Translations under genes and position numbers: made by a program
Assembly: GCF_023674465.1 (NCBI RefSeq)
Contig: NZ_CP098400.1
Coordinates: 930,001 to 994,000 of the forward strand
Length of the DNA stretch: 64,000 bases
From: Xiashengella succiniciproducens
Lineage (GTDB): Bacteria > Bacteroidota > Bacteroidia > Bacteroidales > Marinilabiliaceae
Direction: 5' to 3'
Notes under the pieces: model-generated
Database searches by the model: none
Seen by the model: only the letters and a program-made list of their open reading frames with translations
Told to the model about the DNA's origin: nothing
Shown here: positions 34,556 to 43,814 of the stretch, piece by piece
How positions within the stretch are numbered: the first letter of the stretch is position 1
Layout of the letters: each line of letters begins with the position of its first letter

Positions 34556-35761
34556 ATGAGAACTATAACAGCATTATCTATGTTTTTGGTGCTTTCTGCA
34601 TCTTCGTGTGAGAAGAATCTGGAACAGCCTGTACACATTAAGCCCACAATTGAAATGAAAGCCTCTGAGGTGGTTGAACAGACCCTTCCCTTCTCCTGGG
34701 ATTTGTTTAAGGAGGTCAATAGGACCAGTAACCCTGGAAGCAACGTTGTAATCTCACCATTCAGTGTGGCTCAGGCCTTTGGAATGGTTATCAATGGAGC
34801 CTCAGACAAGAATCTTGAGGAGATGCTTTCGGTCTTTGGGTTCAAAGATGCTGAAGGGTTGAACGAGGCCTACAGTAATATCCGTGAATTCCTTATGTAT
34901 GCGGATCCAAATGTACAGCTGGATATCCCCAACTCAGTGTGGTATCACAAGGACTTCGATGTATATGACAGCTTTCTGCAACTTGTTAAGCATTACTATG
35001 ATGCTGAGATAGATAAACTGGATTTCAGACAGGAGGAAGCTGCTAAGGAAGTAATGAATGCCTGGGTAAATGACGCGACCAAAGGTAAGATAAGCAGCAT
35101 TATTAATAGTATTCCTGAGGAGGCCGTTATGTACCTTATCAATGCTGTGTATTTTAAAGGAGAATGGACTAACCCCTTCAATGAGAACCTGACTACGGAT
35201 GCCCCATTTTTTGCATCTTCAGGTGAAATGCGGGTGAAGATGATGAAGGATATGGGACCTTACCTTTCAGTTTTTGAAAAGGATTATTCTGCAGTTAACC
35301 TGCCCTACGGTGACGAAACCTTCAGCATGACTGTAATACTGCCTGGTAAAGGAAAGTCAGTTGATGCATTGGTTAATAATATGAGTAAGGTCTGGAGCAA
35401 TATCAACACCAAACTAACATCCAGACAGGTAGCCGTTGAACTGCCCAGAATTAAAATAGAGGCAGGGTATAGTCTAGATAGGCAGTTGCAAGAGCTTGGA
35501 ATAAAACAGGCCTTTTTGGATGGTTTTAATTTTCCTGGAATTGCTAATGAAAAGCTTAGGATTTCTAATGTGATTCACAAAACCTTTATAGAGGTTAATG
35601 AGAAGGGTACAGAAGCTGCAGCCGTAACCGGAATCGAGCTGTCAGTAACCAGTGTGCCAGATTATCAGGAGTTTAGGGTCAACCGCCCCTTTGTATTTGT
35701 AATATCTGAAAAGAGTACCGGCGCAATACTCTTTGCAGGAAAAGTCGAAAAACCTGTTTGA
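34556..35761 (+). CDS. lipoprotein serpin (I4-family serine protease inhibitor)
   Basis: I chose the ATG at 34556 because it yields a lipoprotein signal (MRTITALSMFLVLSASSC, Cys18); upstream in-frame starts extend over non-coding sequence. The 401-residue product has the serpin core: VVISPFSVAQAFGMV, NAVYFKGEWTNPF, the hinge EKGTEAAAVTG of the reactive-centre loop, and the signature FRVNRPFVFVI near the C-terminus. The Ala-rich hinge predicts an inhibitory serpin. By alignment to the usual P17-P1 spacing, the scissile bond falls near Thr-Ser in ELSVTSVP. It would be surface- or periplasm-anchored and protect against host, prey or own proteases. Confidence 0.9.
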   Translation: MRTITALSMFLVLSASSCEKNLEQPVHIKPTIEMKASEVVEQTLPFSWDLFKEVNRTSNPGSNVVISPFSVAQAFGMVINGASDKNLEEMLSVFGFKDAEGLNEAYSNIREFLMYADPNVQLDIPNSVWYHKDFDVYDSFLQLVKHYYDAEIDKLDFRQEEAAKEVMNAWVNDATKGKISSIINSIPEEAVMYLINAVYFKGEWTNPFNENLTTDAPFFASSGEMRVKMMKDMGPYLSVFEKDYSAVNLPYGDETFSMTVILPGKGKSVDALVNNMSKVWSNINTKLTSRQVAVELPRIKIEAGYSLDRQLQELGIKQAFLDGFNFPGIANEKLRISNVIHKTFIEVNEKGTEAAAVTGIELSVTSVPDYQEFRVNRPFVFVISEKSTGAILFAGKVEKPV

Positions 35762-35826
35762 TTATTTGTGATTCGACCAAAAAGGTCGTAAATTCGACAA
35801 CTTGATCATTCTATCAATCCACTATT

Positions 35827-35861
35827 CCCCTAAGTCATATTGTATAGATAGGACTTAGGGG
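35827..35861 (+). terminator. 10-bp inverted repeat downstream of the serpin gene
   Basis: CCCCTAAGTC and GACTTAGGGG pair perfectly around a 15-base loop. A short T/A stretch follows rather than a T-run. It probably forms the serpin mRNA 3' end. Confidence 0.5.
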
Positions 35862-36041
35862 TCTATTATGTTAAATTACATTCTTAAGATCCCTTTAATT
35901 AGAAAGTGAGTGATTATTAAATAATCATACATAAAGAATATTATTTATCAAAAAATCTCTTCCTTTTTCATAACTTTTCAGCTCCATTCTTGTAAAAACT
36001 GGCATTTTGTTCACAGTTCATCAAACAAATAATGCCATTTT

Positions 36042-37082
36042 ATGAGGAAGAGAAGATTCAAAGACTTGAGCATCGCAATTCGGATAGGATTGCTTACCAG
36101 TGGATCGATGGTACTACTATTAATTGCCGGGGGGATTTATTTATACAGAGTTCAGACAGGAAGTCTACAGAGGTATTCAGACAGGTTACTTTCAGAAGAA
36201 GCCCACAGCCTTAATCAGGTAATTGAAATGCAGATCAGGGAAAGGCAGGTTCGTTTGAGAACCGGACTTGATTTAACTTTGGAACTGCTTTATAGTTTTG
36301 GGGAGATCACATTTGGAAAATAGCAGGCAGGTTACGGCTATTGATTATTTTACGGGGGAGAATACCATTGTAGATGTAAAGCAATGGAAGCTAGGAAGGG
36401 AGCAGCTTTGTAACAACAATGAGATGGCAGACAGGATTTCAGCCCTGGGAGGTATACAAGTATCATTGTTTTCGTACTCCTTTCAATAATATTGGTTCTT
36501 GTGATTAACTATTTCGTCACCAAGTCCATTTATAATGGAATTGCAAGGACAATCAGTTATACACGTGAGATTGCAGAAGGAAATCTGAATGCCTGCATAG
36601 ATATGGATCAGGAGGATGAGATTGGTACCTTGACAAAGGCTATTGAGGCGATGGTAAGCAAGTTGCGTGAGGTAGTAAGGAGTATCGGCATGGGCTCCGA
36701 TGAGATTGCTGCAGCTAGTCAGCAGGTAAGTGCCGGTTCGCTTCAAATATCCAAAGGAGCCAACGAGCAGGCAGTATCGGCAGAGGAGATTGCCGGCATT
36801 TCAAGAAGTACTATTGCAGCAACAGCTGAGACCGATAAGATATTGCATGAGCTGATACCTGATGTTATTAAAACAATAGACCTTGTAAAGGAAATAGCTG
36901 CAGCAAGTTCAGAGCAAAAGGCGGGTGTTGAGCAGGTCAATAATGCAATACATTTGCTCAATAACATTATACAGGAGAATGCGGCTTCTGCAGAAGAGCT
37001 TGCCACAGGTGCTGAAGAACTGGCCAATCAGTCTGATCAGCTCAGATTAATGATATCATATTTCAGACATGAAATGGAATAG
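36042..37082 (+). pseudogene. degraded methyl-accepting chemotaxis protein
   Basis: Three frames hold successive parts of a receptor related to the one at 32733. 36042-36323 encodes TM1 and the start of the sensor (RRFKDLSIAIRIGLLTSGSM). 36298-36489, in another frame, encodes a sensor piece (ENSRQVTAIDYFTGEN, then GGIQVSLF). From about 36462 the first frame resumes with TM2, HAMP and the first signalling helix. About 150 residues of sensor are missing at about 36460. A later in-frame gap removes the whole kinase-control tip: GISRST runs straight into IAATAETDKIL. It cannot make a working receptor as it stands. The last 195 codons are open and could encode a tip-less fragment. Confidence 0.85.
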
Positions 37083-37143
37083 TATAGCAGAAAGTACCTG
37101 AGAGACTGCAGAAAGTGCCTGGAGCAAATACGGATCGACTCTT

Positions 37144-37959
37144 TTACTGTCTTTGAAGGGCCTGAGATGGTTTTTCCTGCGCAAGCCTCTGCTTTGCGTA
37201 GCTATATCCCACGTCAATAATAGCTGCTGCCTTGTCGTAGTCCCAGAAAGAGAAATTCTTTAGTTCCGGTGGATCAATGAGGTAGTCACACATGGCCATT
37301 GCAGCCCTGACATTTTCACCTATACTTAAACTGAAGGCTCTGCCCGCAATATCCAGTATACCGTTGAAAGAATCCTCTTCCCCGATGTAGTTGACATGTA
37401 CACCTATCAAGGTCTTGCATAGGTCTCTGATGGCATCAGCCGGGAGGTTGTCGTATAGTCCACCGTCAATGTAAGTGGTCCCGTTGATGATCTGTGGTGC
37501 AAAGATTATGGGCACTGCACACGAGGCCATGACAAACTCGAAAAGCGGGCCCTCGCTGACTATCTCTTTTTGTCCCTTGTTGATGTTGGAGACGGCCAGG
37601 CAGAAAGGCTTTTTGAGAACTGAGAAGTCATCGGCAGGGATGTACTTTTCAAGAATCTTACGGAGTTCGCTAACCTTGAAGAACCCGTGCTTGCCCCAGG
37701 CCGGGCGTACCAGTTTGAGTATGGGCTCCTTGATTACGATTTCACGTATCTCATCAGGCTTAAGTCCGGCAGCATACAACACCCCGATAAGCGAGCCCAT
37801 ACTGGTCCCGGATATTATCTCAGGTTCAATACCTTCCTCTTCCAGTGCCTTGAGCACACCGATATGGGCAAAACCCCTTGCACTGCCTCCGCTAAGGGCA
37901 ATACCGAATTCAAGAGGTTCGGCCTCTTCCTTTCTTTTAAACCAGTCCAGTATACCCAT
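37144..37959 (-). CDS. patatin-like phospholipase, RssA/YlbK type
   Basis: I chose the ATG at 37959 (MGILDWFKRKEE), since the upstream extension to 38019 overlaps the terminator of the preceding gene. The 271-residue cytoplasmic protein has the patatin catalytic parts: the oxyanion hole GGSARG, the nucleophile elbow GTSMG, and the Asp of the dyad in IDGGLYDNLP. It probably acts as a lipid acyl hydrolase. It is transcribed separately from the YeiH gene, because a strong terminator lies between them. Confidence 0.88.
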   Translation of the reverse strand: MGILDWFKRKEEAEPLEFGIALSGGSARGFAHIGVLKALEEEGIEPEIISGTSMGSLIGVLYAAGLKPDEIREIVIKEPILKLVRPAWGKHGFFKVSELRKILEKYIPADDFSVLKKPFCLAVSNINKGQKEIVSEGPLFEFVMASCAVPIIFAPQIINGTTYIDGGLYDNLPADAIRDLCKTLIGVHVNYIGEEDSFNGILDIAGRAFSLSIGENVRAAMAMCDYLIDPPELKNFSFWDYDKAAAIIDVGYSYAKQRLAQEKPSQALQRQ

Positions 37960-37981
37960 GTTTTTTCTTTTGAAGATAAAA

Positions 37982-38011
37982 AAAAAGGAGCATAGGCAGA
38001 TGCTCCTTTTT
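37982..38011 (-). terminator. intrinsic terminator of the YeiH gene
   Basis: A 12-bp stem (AAAAAGGAGCAT / ATGCTCCTTTTT) with a 6-base loop; on the minus strand it is followed by a further T-run. Confidence 0.85.
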
Positions 38012-38030
38012 AATATCATAGATAGTTCGA

Positions 38031-39320
38031 TTATGCAGCTATAATTCCAAAGATTACATAAGCAACTACGAGGGTCAGGATAATATTGAATCCTTGTGCA
38101 GCCAGGAAGGCATAAACCGGACCTTTATTATCAGCCGCCTTGAAGTCAGAAAACCTGGTTTCAAGACCAATGCTAATAAAGGCAAGAGCAAACCAGAAGT
38201 TACAGAATGACTTTAGTAGAGAACCTGATGATTTGGTTAATTCAGGACTCAATATGAATGAATAAAATAGAGATACAAGCATAAAGCCGAGTACGAACTT
38301 TGGGAAACGTTCCCATAGGATTGAAAGAGAAACTCTTTCGCGTTTTTCACCCCTCTTGTTGCGATAAGCCCAGAAAATAGATATTGCAAAAGCTGCAACA
38401 CCGAGTAGTACGTTTTGCGAGAACTTAATGATGGTAGCATATTTCAGACCATCTTCACCTGCGATAGTACCGGCACCAACCACAGCACCTGTTGTGTCGA
38501 TGGTACCACCAAGCCATGCTCCGGTAACTGCTTCAGACAGTCCAATCCACTTGGCAATAATTGGCATAAATATCATCATAGGGATGGCAACGATAAGTAC
38601 TAGAGAAACTACCATTGAGAGTTTCTTTTTGTCACCGTTGATAGCTCCGGCTGTTGCAATTGCTGCTGACACACCACAAATTGAAACGGCACTTGCAAGC
38701 ATTGTTGCATACTCGTCGTCAACCTTAAGTTTTTTAGCAATCCAGAAAGCAAAATACCATACACCGAAAACAACTACAACAGCCTGCAATATTCCATAAC
38801 CACCTGCAGTAAGGATATCACCAAAGAGAATGGTAGCACCCAGGAGAACCAGACCAATCTTAACATACAGTTCGGTATTCAAAGCTGAACGCAACCATTC
38901 AGGCAGGTTAAACAGATTACTAATCAACAAACCGATTACCAGTGAGAAGAGTACTGTTTCCAGCCCAAAGTTCTTAAAGCCCGTAAAAGAAGATACTATC
39001 TGGGCAATCAGTGTAAGTACGAATATCGCCAGGAAGCCCCAGAAATAATTCTTGAGAGATTTGCCGCTCAGGATCAATCCGATAACAGAGATTACCAGGA
39101 ATAGACCAAAAGTGGCTGATGTGGCATTGGCTTGCTTGCTTGAAAACAAACCATCCAACAAAGTGTTAAAATCCCCCCAACCGGCCTTTCCTGCAAAGGA
39201 TGGGGTCTGAATATTGTAGCTGGCCAACAGAATAAGAGCGATGATTAGAAATCCTGCAACAACCGAAGCCCAGTCTTCGCCAATAACCCAGGCCGGTTTT
39301 CTGGTAGCATTGTTACTCAT
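38031..39320 (-). CDS. YeiH-family (UPF0324) membrane transporter
   Basis: This 429-residue protein has about eleven membrane helices and the conserved YeiH segments (SVSICGVSAAIATAGAI; GAWLGGTIDTTGAVVGAG). The family is annotated as putative sulfate exporters, but biochemical support is thin. It carries a soluble N-terminal insertion (residues 35-60) typical of the larger Bacteroidota members. Its start codon directly adjoins an 8-bp inverted-repeat arm, and a candidate -7 element lies 29 bp upstream. Confidence 0.87.
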   Translation of the reverse strand: MSNNATRKPAWVIGEDWASVVAGFLIIALILLASYNIQTPSFAGKAGWGDFNTLLDGLFSSKQANATSATFGLFLVISVIGLILSGKSLKNYFWGFLAIFVLTLIAQIVSSFTGFKNFGLETVLFSLVIGLLISNLFNLPEWLRSALNTELYVKIGLVLLGATILFGDILTAGGYGILQAVVVVFGVWYFAFWIAKKLKVDDEYATMLASAVSICGVSAAIATAGAINGDKKKLSMVVSLVLIVAIPMMIFMPIIAKWIGLSEAVTGAWLGGTIDTTGAVVGAGTIAGEDGLKYATIIKFSQNVLLGVAAFAISIFWAYRNKRGEKRERVSLSILWERFPKFVLGFMLVSLFYSFILSPELTKSSGSLLKSFCNFWFALAFISIGLETRFSDFKAADNKGPVYAFLAAQGFNIILTLVVAYVIFGIIAA

Positions 39321-39367
39321 AAGTCTAGTTTTATGTTTTTATTAAAAACAAAAATAGTCCTAGACTT
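39321..39367. promoter_or_regulatory. 8-bp inverted repeat bracketing the yeiH promoter region
   Basis: AAGTCTAG (39321-39328) touches the start codon, and its reverse complement CTAGACTT lies at 39360-39367. Between them is a minus-strand TATTTTTG -7 element (39349-39356). A dimeric regulator bound here would cover the promoter. Confidence 0.35.
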
Positions 39368-39412
39368 TTAATTAAAAAGGGGTGTAAATGCGTATTATTT
39401 TTTTAGTAGGAA

Positions 39413-40168
39413 TTATAAGTGCTTACGCCCTGCAAAGTACTCGAGAAGCACTGGTCGCATGGCTTTGCTAACTATAATAGTATTGTCACCGACCATTACC
39501 TGATTGCCATCTATCTCTTTTATCTTGTCCAGAGCTACTATATAGGATTTATGTATCCGCATAAATCTGTCAGCAGGAAGTTCGCTTTCCAGATTACGCA
39601 ATGAGAACAATCCCATCAGCTTTCCTTCAGCCGTGTGAAAGGTAACATATTCAAGGGCTCCCTCAATATAGTAAATATCGTCGTAGTGCAGTTTGACTAT
39701 CTTTCGGTCTGATCGTACTATTATAAAATCCTTTTCCTTTTGCGGTTCCGGCAGTGCATGATCTTCATTTGGCAAGGATTCCAGTCTTTTGCGAAGTGTA
39801 AGCAGGGTTGTGATTTTGTTGACAGCCTTTACAAAACGCGGGAAAGAAACAGGCTTCAGCAGGTATTCAGTAGCATTGACCTCAAAGCCCTGCACTGCAT
39901 ATTGCGGGTATGCAGTAACAAATACAATAACGGGGTCTGAAGGAGATGACATATTCCTGATAAAGTCCATTCCCGACATATCAGGCATTTCTATATCCGT
40001 GAATATCACATCTATCTCGCCGCTTGCAATAGTATCAATTGCAGCCATGGGGGAGTCGAAGGTATTGACAAGGGTGAACTGCGGAATCTTTGAAATATAG
40101 TCGGCCAGGAGCTTCCTTGCGAGAAACTCATCATCGATTACTATGCATTTGTATTTGTTCTGAATCAT
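39413..40168 (-). CDS. LytTR-type response regulator
   Basis: Residues 1-125 form a receiver domain: DDE near residues 13-15, the phospho-acceptor Asp in VIFTDIEMPDMSGMDF, and the Lys in YLLKPVSF. Residues 150-250 form the DNA-binding LytTR domain (DFIIVRSDRKIVKLHYDDI). It is the cytoplasmic partner of the kinase gene whose stop is 2 bp upstream. The pair is divergent from the efflux operon at 41451 and could control it; this is inferred from position alone. Confidence 0.93.
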   Translation of the reverse strand: MIQNKYKCIVIDDEFLARKLLADYISKIPQFTLVNTFDSPMAAIDTIASGEIDVIFTDIEMPDMSGMDFIRNMSSPSDPVIVFVTAYPQYAVQGFEVNATEYLLKPVSFPRFVKAVNKITTLLTLRKRLESLPNEDHALPEPQKEKDFIIVRSDRKIVKLHYDDIYYIEGALEYVTFHTAEGKLMGLFSLRNLESELPADRFMRIHKSYIVALDKIKEIDGNQVMVGDNTIIVSKAMRPVLLEYFAGRKHL

Positions 40169-40170
40169 AG

Positions 40171-41199
40171 TTATTTATACAGTTCAAGTACCACCTTGTG
40201 GTAGTTTTCCGAACTGGCAATCTCAAGCTGATGCCTGTCTGGGTACATAAGAGCAAGCCTACTCTTTGCATTCTCAATACCTATTCCGCCAGACCTGGCT
40301 GTATTGCTGCCCAGAGGCAGCAATACTTCAGGGACACTATTTTCCACACTAAAATAAAACTTTGTGGGGTTTTGCCACAGATAAATCTTCACGAATCCAT
40401 TGCGGTCCTTTTCTATTTTGCTGTGTTTAAAAGCATTTTCGACAAAGCCCACAAGCAGCATAGGAGCTATCTGGTAGTTGTCTTCGAAAGGACCCAGGTT
40501 GAACTCGATATCCTGCCTCTCTTCAGTCTTAAGTTGCTGAAATTCAAGAAAGCTGGATATGTAGTCGATTTCCTTGTATAGTGAGATATAGTCGGATTCG
40601 CAGTCGTAAAGGACGTAGCGTAGCATATCCGACAGCATGGTTATCTTCTCGGGTGTTGAACTATCACCCGTGTATGCCATGGAATAGATATTGTTGAGGG
40701 CATTAAAGAGGAAGTGGGGATTGATCTGGGTCTTGAGAAATTTGAGTTCGCTTTCAGCCTTTTCCCTTTTGAGAGCCTCTATTTCAAGATTGATTTTTTC
40801 CTGTCTTCCGATAAGGTAGGTGGTGATACTGGCCCAGAAGGCAACCACAGAAAATATAAATGAGAATATAGCGGACTTCCATATGGCTGATTCGAATACA
40901 ACATATTCCGGGAGTATTTCATTGTAGAGTAATTCGAAGAGAGCACCTGCCGAGGATAGAATCAGGATCAGAATGGAAGCATAAAAGCGGTATTTCCTGT
41001 AATCTCTGTCGTAATATTTAGGCAGAAGTATTTTTAGATTGATATAATAGGCTGTAAATTGCAGCGATGTGGCAGTCAGGGCCTGATAGAGACCCCTGAT
41101 ATAGTTGAATTGAGCTCCTATTGAAAAATAGAACAGGAACAGAAAGATCCAGATTGCATAGGCAGCTAGGACTTTTAGTATCGATTTTAGTGAGAACAT
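40171..41199 (-). CDS. LytS-type sensor histidine kinase (His_kinase family)
   Basis: The N-terminal 140 residues hold four membrane helices without an obvious sensor domain. A short coiled coil (residues 135-155) leads to the His_kinase motif KTQINPHFLFNALNNIYSM with the phospho-accepting His, and the ATP-binding G-box GGIGIENAKSRLALMYP closes the protein. At 342 residues it is typical of Bacteroidota LytS-like kinases. It is co-transcribed with the response regulator. A candidate -7 element lies 37-44 bp upstream of its ATG. Confidence 0.92.
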   Translation of the reverse strand: MFSLKSILKVLAAYAIWIFLFLFYFSIGAQFNYIRGLYQALTATSLQFTAYYINLKILLPKYYDRDYRKYRFYASILILILSSAGALFELLYNEILPEYVVFESAIWKSAIFSFIFSVVAFWASITTYLIGRQEKINLEIEALKREKAESELKFLKTQINPHFLFNALNNIYSMAYTGDSSTPEKITMLSDMLRYVLYDCESDYISLYKEIDYISSFLEFQQLKTEERQDIEFNLGPFEDNYQIAPMLLVGFVENAFKHSKIEKDRNGFVKIYLWQNPTKFYFSVENSVPEVLLPLGSNTARSGGIGIENAKSRLALMYPDRHQLEIASSENYHKVVLELYK

Positions 41200-41235
41200 A
41201 TATCAATTTAACCTTTAATTCTGAGATTTCGGTGG

Positions 41236-41243
41236 CAAAATTA
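41236..41243 (-). promoter_or_regulatory. candidate -7 element of the LytTR two-component pair
   Basis: On the minus strand it reads TAATTTTG, matching TAnnTTTG, with an implied leader of about 30 nt. No -33 TTG at 19-21 bp. Confidence 0.4.
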
Positions 41244-41450
41244 GTCCATCAATTCTGAAGTTTTGTCTATTTGCCTGATTATTCAATATATGCAGTAATT
41301 TCTTCAACGTACTTCTTACATTGAAAAAAACGGGCCGTTTATTGAAAACTGACCAGTTTTCCTTGAAAAGTTTTCATGATTGTCGCAAATGTTGAGATAT
41401 TTGTGCCCTGTTTTTGGTATTATATAGTGTAGAAAATCAAATTAGCAAAG

Positions 41451-42740
41451 ATGCGAAACAAAATTCTGGTATTATTATCATTAGTAGTGTTTGGATTTGG
41501 GACGGTTACAGCACAAGAGAAGCTGCAGCTGACACTGAGTCAGGCTCAGGAACTTGCTTTAGCTCACAACCGTGAAGTTCAGAATGCTTCTCTAGACATC
41601 AGGATTGCACAAGCCGCTCGTTGGCAGACTATTGCAACCATGCTTCCACAGGTAAGTGCTAGCCTGGACTACAATAGTTTGTTTGGTTACCGAATTGATT
41701 TCGGTGGTCAGTCCATTCTTATGGCAAACTCCGGTACATTTACCGGTACGGCTGCCATAGCGTTCAGCGGAGCTCAGGTAGTTGCCGTTCAGATGCAGAA
41801 TATAGCCGCTGAAATGGCCGATATTACAAAAAAGCAAACAGAGCAGACAGTTCTCAATCAAGTTAAACTCCTTTACTTTTCAGCACTAGTAACAGAGGAA
41901 ACAGTTTCACTTTTGGAAAAGAATCTTCAGAACCTTGAGAAGATGAAGACCTATACCGAGAGTGCTGTTGTTGTTGGTATTTCAGAACAAACAGATGCTG
42001 ACAGGATTGCTGTTCAGGTTGCTTCAATGAAGAACGGTGTAAACAGCGCCAGGAGATCACTTGAGATGGTATATAACTCAATTCGACTGGCACTTGGGAC
42101 TGATGTAAACACAGAAATTGAGTTGGTCCAGGGAGTTGAAGAACTTCTCAGCGTGGATGATGCAGTAGCATTGCTGGACACTGAGTTTATGCTTGGCAAT
42201 AACTACAATTATCAATTGCTTGAGGTTAGTACTAAGTTGTCGGAAAAGCAGGTTGCCCTCAAGAAATGGGCCTTTGCTCCTTCACTGACTACCTATTATT
42301 CATTTACAAAGAAGAAAATCTTTTCAGACGAGTTCTCTTTTGATATGACCCCCCCTAATGCATTGGGAGTAAGTCTGTCAATTCCTATCTTCTCAAGCTG
42401 GAGCAGAATGAAGGCAGTGGATGAAGCACGCCTTAACCTTGAGAAGCAAAGGAACACATTCGACGCTACACGCGAGGCTCTGATTATTCAACACAAGCAG
42501 TTGGCCTATAATCTGACCTCTAACTTTGAGAACTATGAAACACAGAAGGAAAACCTTGTTGTGGTTCAACGTGTTTTCGATAACGTTACAAAGAAGTATG
42601 AACAAGGCATGGCTTCAAGCCTTGATCTGACCTCTTCGGGTACCGAACTTGTTACAGCTCAAAGCACCTATGTACAGGCGTTGCTGAATCTTGTAACAGC
42701 TCAAATAGAACTTGAAAATCTGCTCAACAATAGAAAATAA
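41451..42740 (+). CDS. TolC-family outer-membrane efflux protein
   Basis: A signal peptide (MRNKILVLLSLVVFGFGTVTAQ) precedes two repeats of the OEP/TolC fold: long amphipathic helices (LTLSQAQELALAHNREVQN; RSLEMVYNSIRLALG) and short strands. The 429-residue length is normal. It forms the outer-membrane duct of the tripartite pump encoded by this and the next two genes, with only 6 bp to the adaptor gene. Confidence 0.93.
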   Translation: MRNKILVLLSLVVFGFGTVTAQEKLQLTLSQAQELALAHNREVQNASLDIRIAQAARWQTIATMLPQVSASLDYNSLFGYRIDFGGQSILMANSGTFTGTAAIAFSGAQVVAVQMQNIAAEMADITKKQTEQTVLNQVKLLYFSALVTEETVSLLEKNLQNLEKMKTYTESAVVVGISEQTDADRIAVQVASMKNGVNSARRSLEMVYNSIRLALGTDVNTEIELVQGVEELLSVDDAVALLDTEFMLGNNYNYQLLEVSTKLSEKQVALKKWAFAPSLTTYYSFTKKKIFSDEFSFDMTPPNALGVSLSIPIFSSWSRMKAVDEARLNLEKQRNTFDATREALIIQHKQLAYNLTSNFENYETQKENLVVVQRVFDNVTKKYEQGMASSLDLTSSGTELVTAQSTYVQALLNLVTAQIELENLLNNRK

Positions 42741-42746
42741 TAGCAA

Positions 42747-43793
42747 ATGAAAAATATATTAACAAACAGGACTATGAACAGCTTGTACAAATACATCTTA
42801 TCGGCAGGTCTTATTGTTGCCATGGCCTCTTGCGGCGGGGAAACTAAGGATGCCTCAGCTGACGAACAACGTGTTGAGAATGTAAAGGTGTTAAAACTCG
42901 AGGAAGTCACTATTGAAAGGGATTTCAGCGTGTCCACAACACTTGAAGGGTATGAAAATGTTAGTATTTCACCTTCATTGACAGGAATCATCGAGCATAT
43001 ATATGTAGAAGTTGGTACTCAGGTAAGTCCCGGTACTTTGCTGGTTCGTATGGATCAAACCCAGCTTAACAGTGTAAAGCTGGCATTTTCAAATGCCAGC
43101 GTCGAGTTCGACCGTGTATCGGTATTAAATGAGACAGGAGCTGTTTCAAAGCAGGTTTATGACCAAACCAAACTTGCATACGATCAGACCAAAGAAAACC
43201 TTGAATTCCTTACTGCTAACACTTTTGTAAAATCACCTATCAGGGGTGTTGTTTCAGCTAGGAACTTCGAACCGGGTGAACTTTATGCCGGTAATCCTCC
43301 GATTCTTGAGATCACACAGACTCACATTCTGAAGGCTCTTATCGCTATACCTGAAAGCTATGTTCCTTACATCAAAACAGGGATGAAGCTTGCTATCACT
43401 TCAGATATATACAGAGATCAGGAGTTTGAAGGAGTGGTTGAGATTGTATATCCTACAATCGATCCCAATACTCACACATTCAATGTAAAGGTTAGAATCC
43501 CCAATGCAGATGGTAAGCTTAAACCTGGTATGTATGTCAAGACTTCTATGAATCTTGAGGCTGTCAATGCCATCATGGTTCCATATCAGGCTGTACTTAA
43601 GCTTATAGGTTCAAACGAACGTTATGTTTTCATCAACAGGGATGGCAATGCCAAGAGAACCAATGTTACTCTGGGTAAGCGCATTGATGACATGGTAGAA
43701 ATTCAATCCAGCGAAATAGCTCCGGGTGACGAGATTGTTGTTACAGGACAGGCACGTCTGGTTGATGGAGTAAAGTTGAACATTGTTGAGTAA
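42747..43793 (+). CDS. RND efflux periplasmic adaptor (membrane fusion) lipoprotein
   Basis: The lipoprotein signal ends at AMASC. An alternative ATG at 42774 (MNSLYKYILSAG) gives a more typical signal; both are in frame and neither has a strong ribosome site. The mature part has the barrel-sandwich and hairpin typical of HlyD/AcrA adaptors (IIEHIYVEVGTQVSPGTLLVRMD, then TFVKSPIRGVVSARNFEPGE) and a beta-barrel domain (KPGMYVKTSMNLE). It bridges TolC and the RND pump. Confidence 0.92.
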   Translation: MKNILTNRTMNSLYKYILSAGLIVAMASCGGETKDASADEQRVENVKVLKLEEVTIERDFSVSTTLEGYENVSISPSLTGIIEHIYVEVGTQVSPGTLLVRMDQTQLNSVKLAFSNASVEFDRVSVLNETGAVSKQVYDQTKLAYDQTKENLEFLTANTFVKSPIRGVVSARNFEPGELYAGNPPILEITQTHILKALIAIPESYVPYIKTGMKLAITSDIYRDQEFEGVVEIVYPTIDPNTHTFNVKVRIPNADGKLKPGMYVKTSMNLEAVNAIMVPYQAVLKLIGSNERYVFINRDGNAKRTNVTLGKRIDDMVEIQSSEIAPGDEIVVTGQARLVDGVKLNIVE

Positions 43794-43814
43794 TCGAAGT
43801 GAACGTAGTATAAG

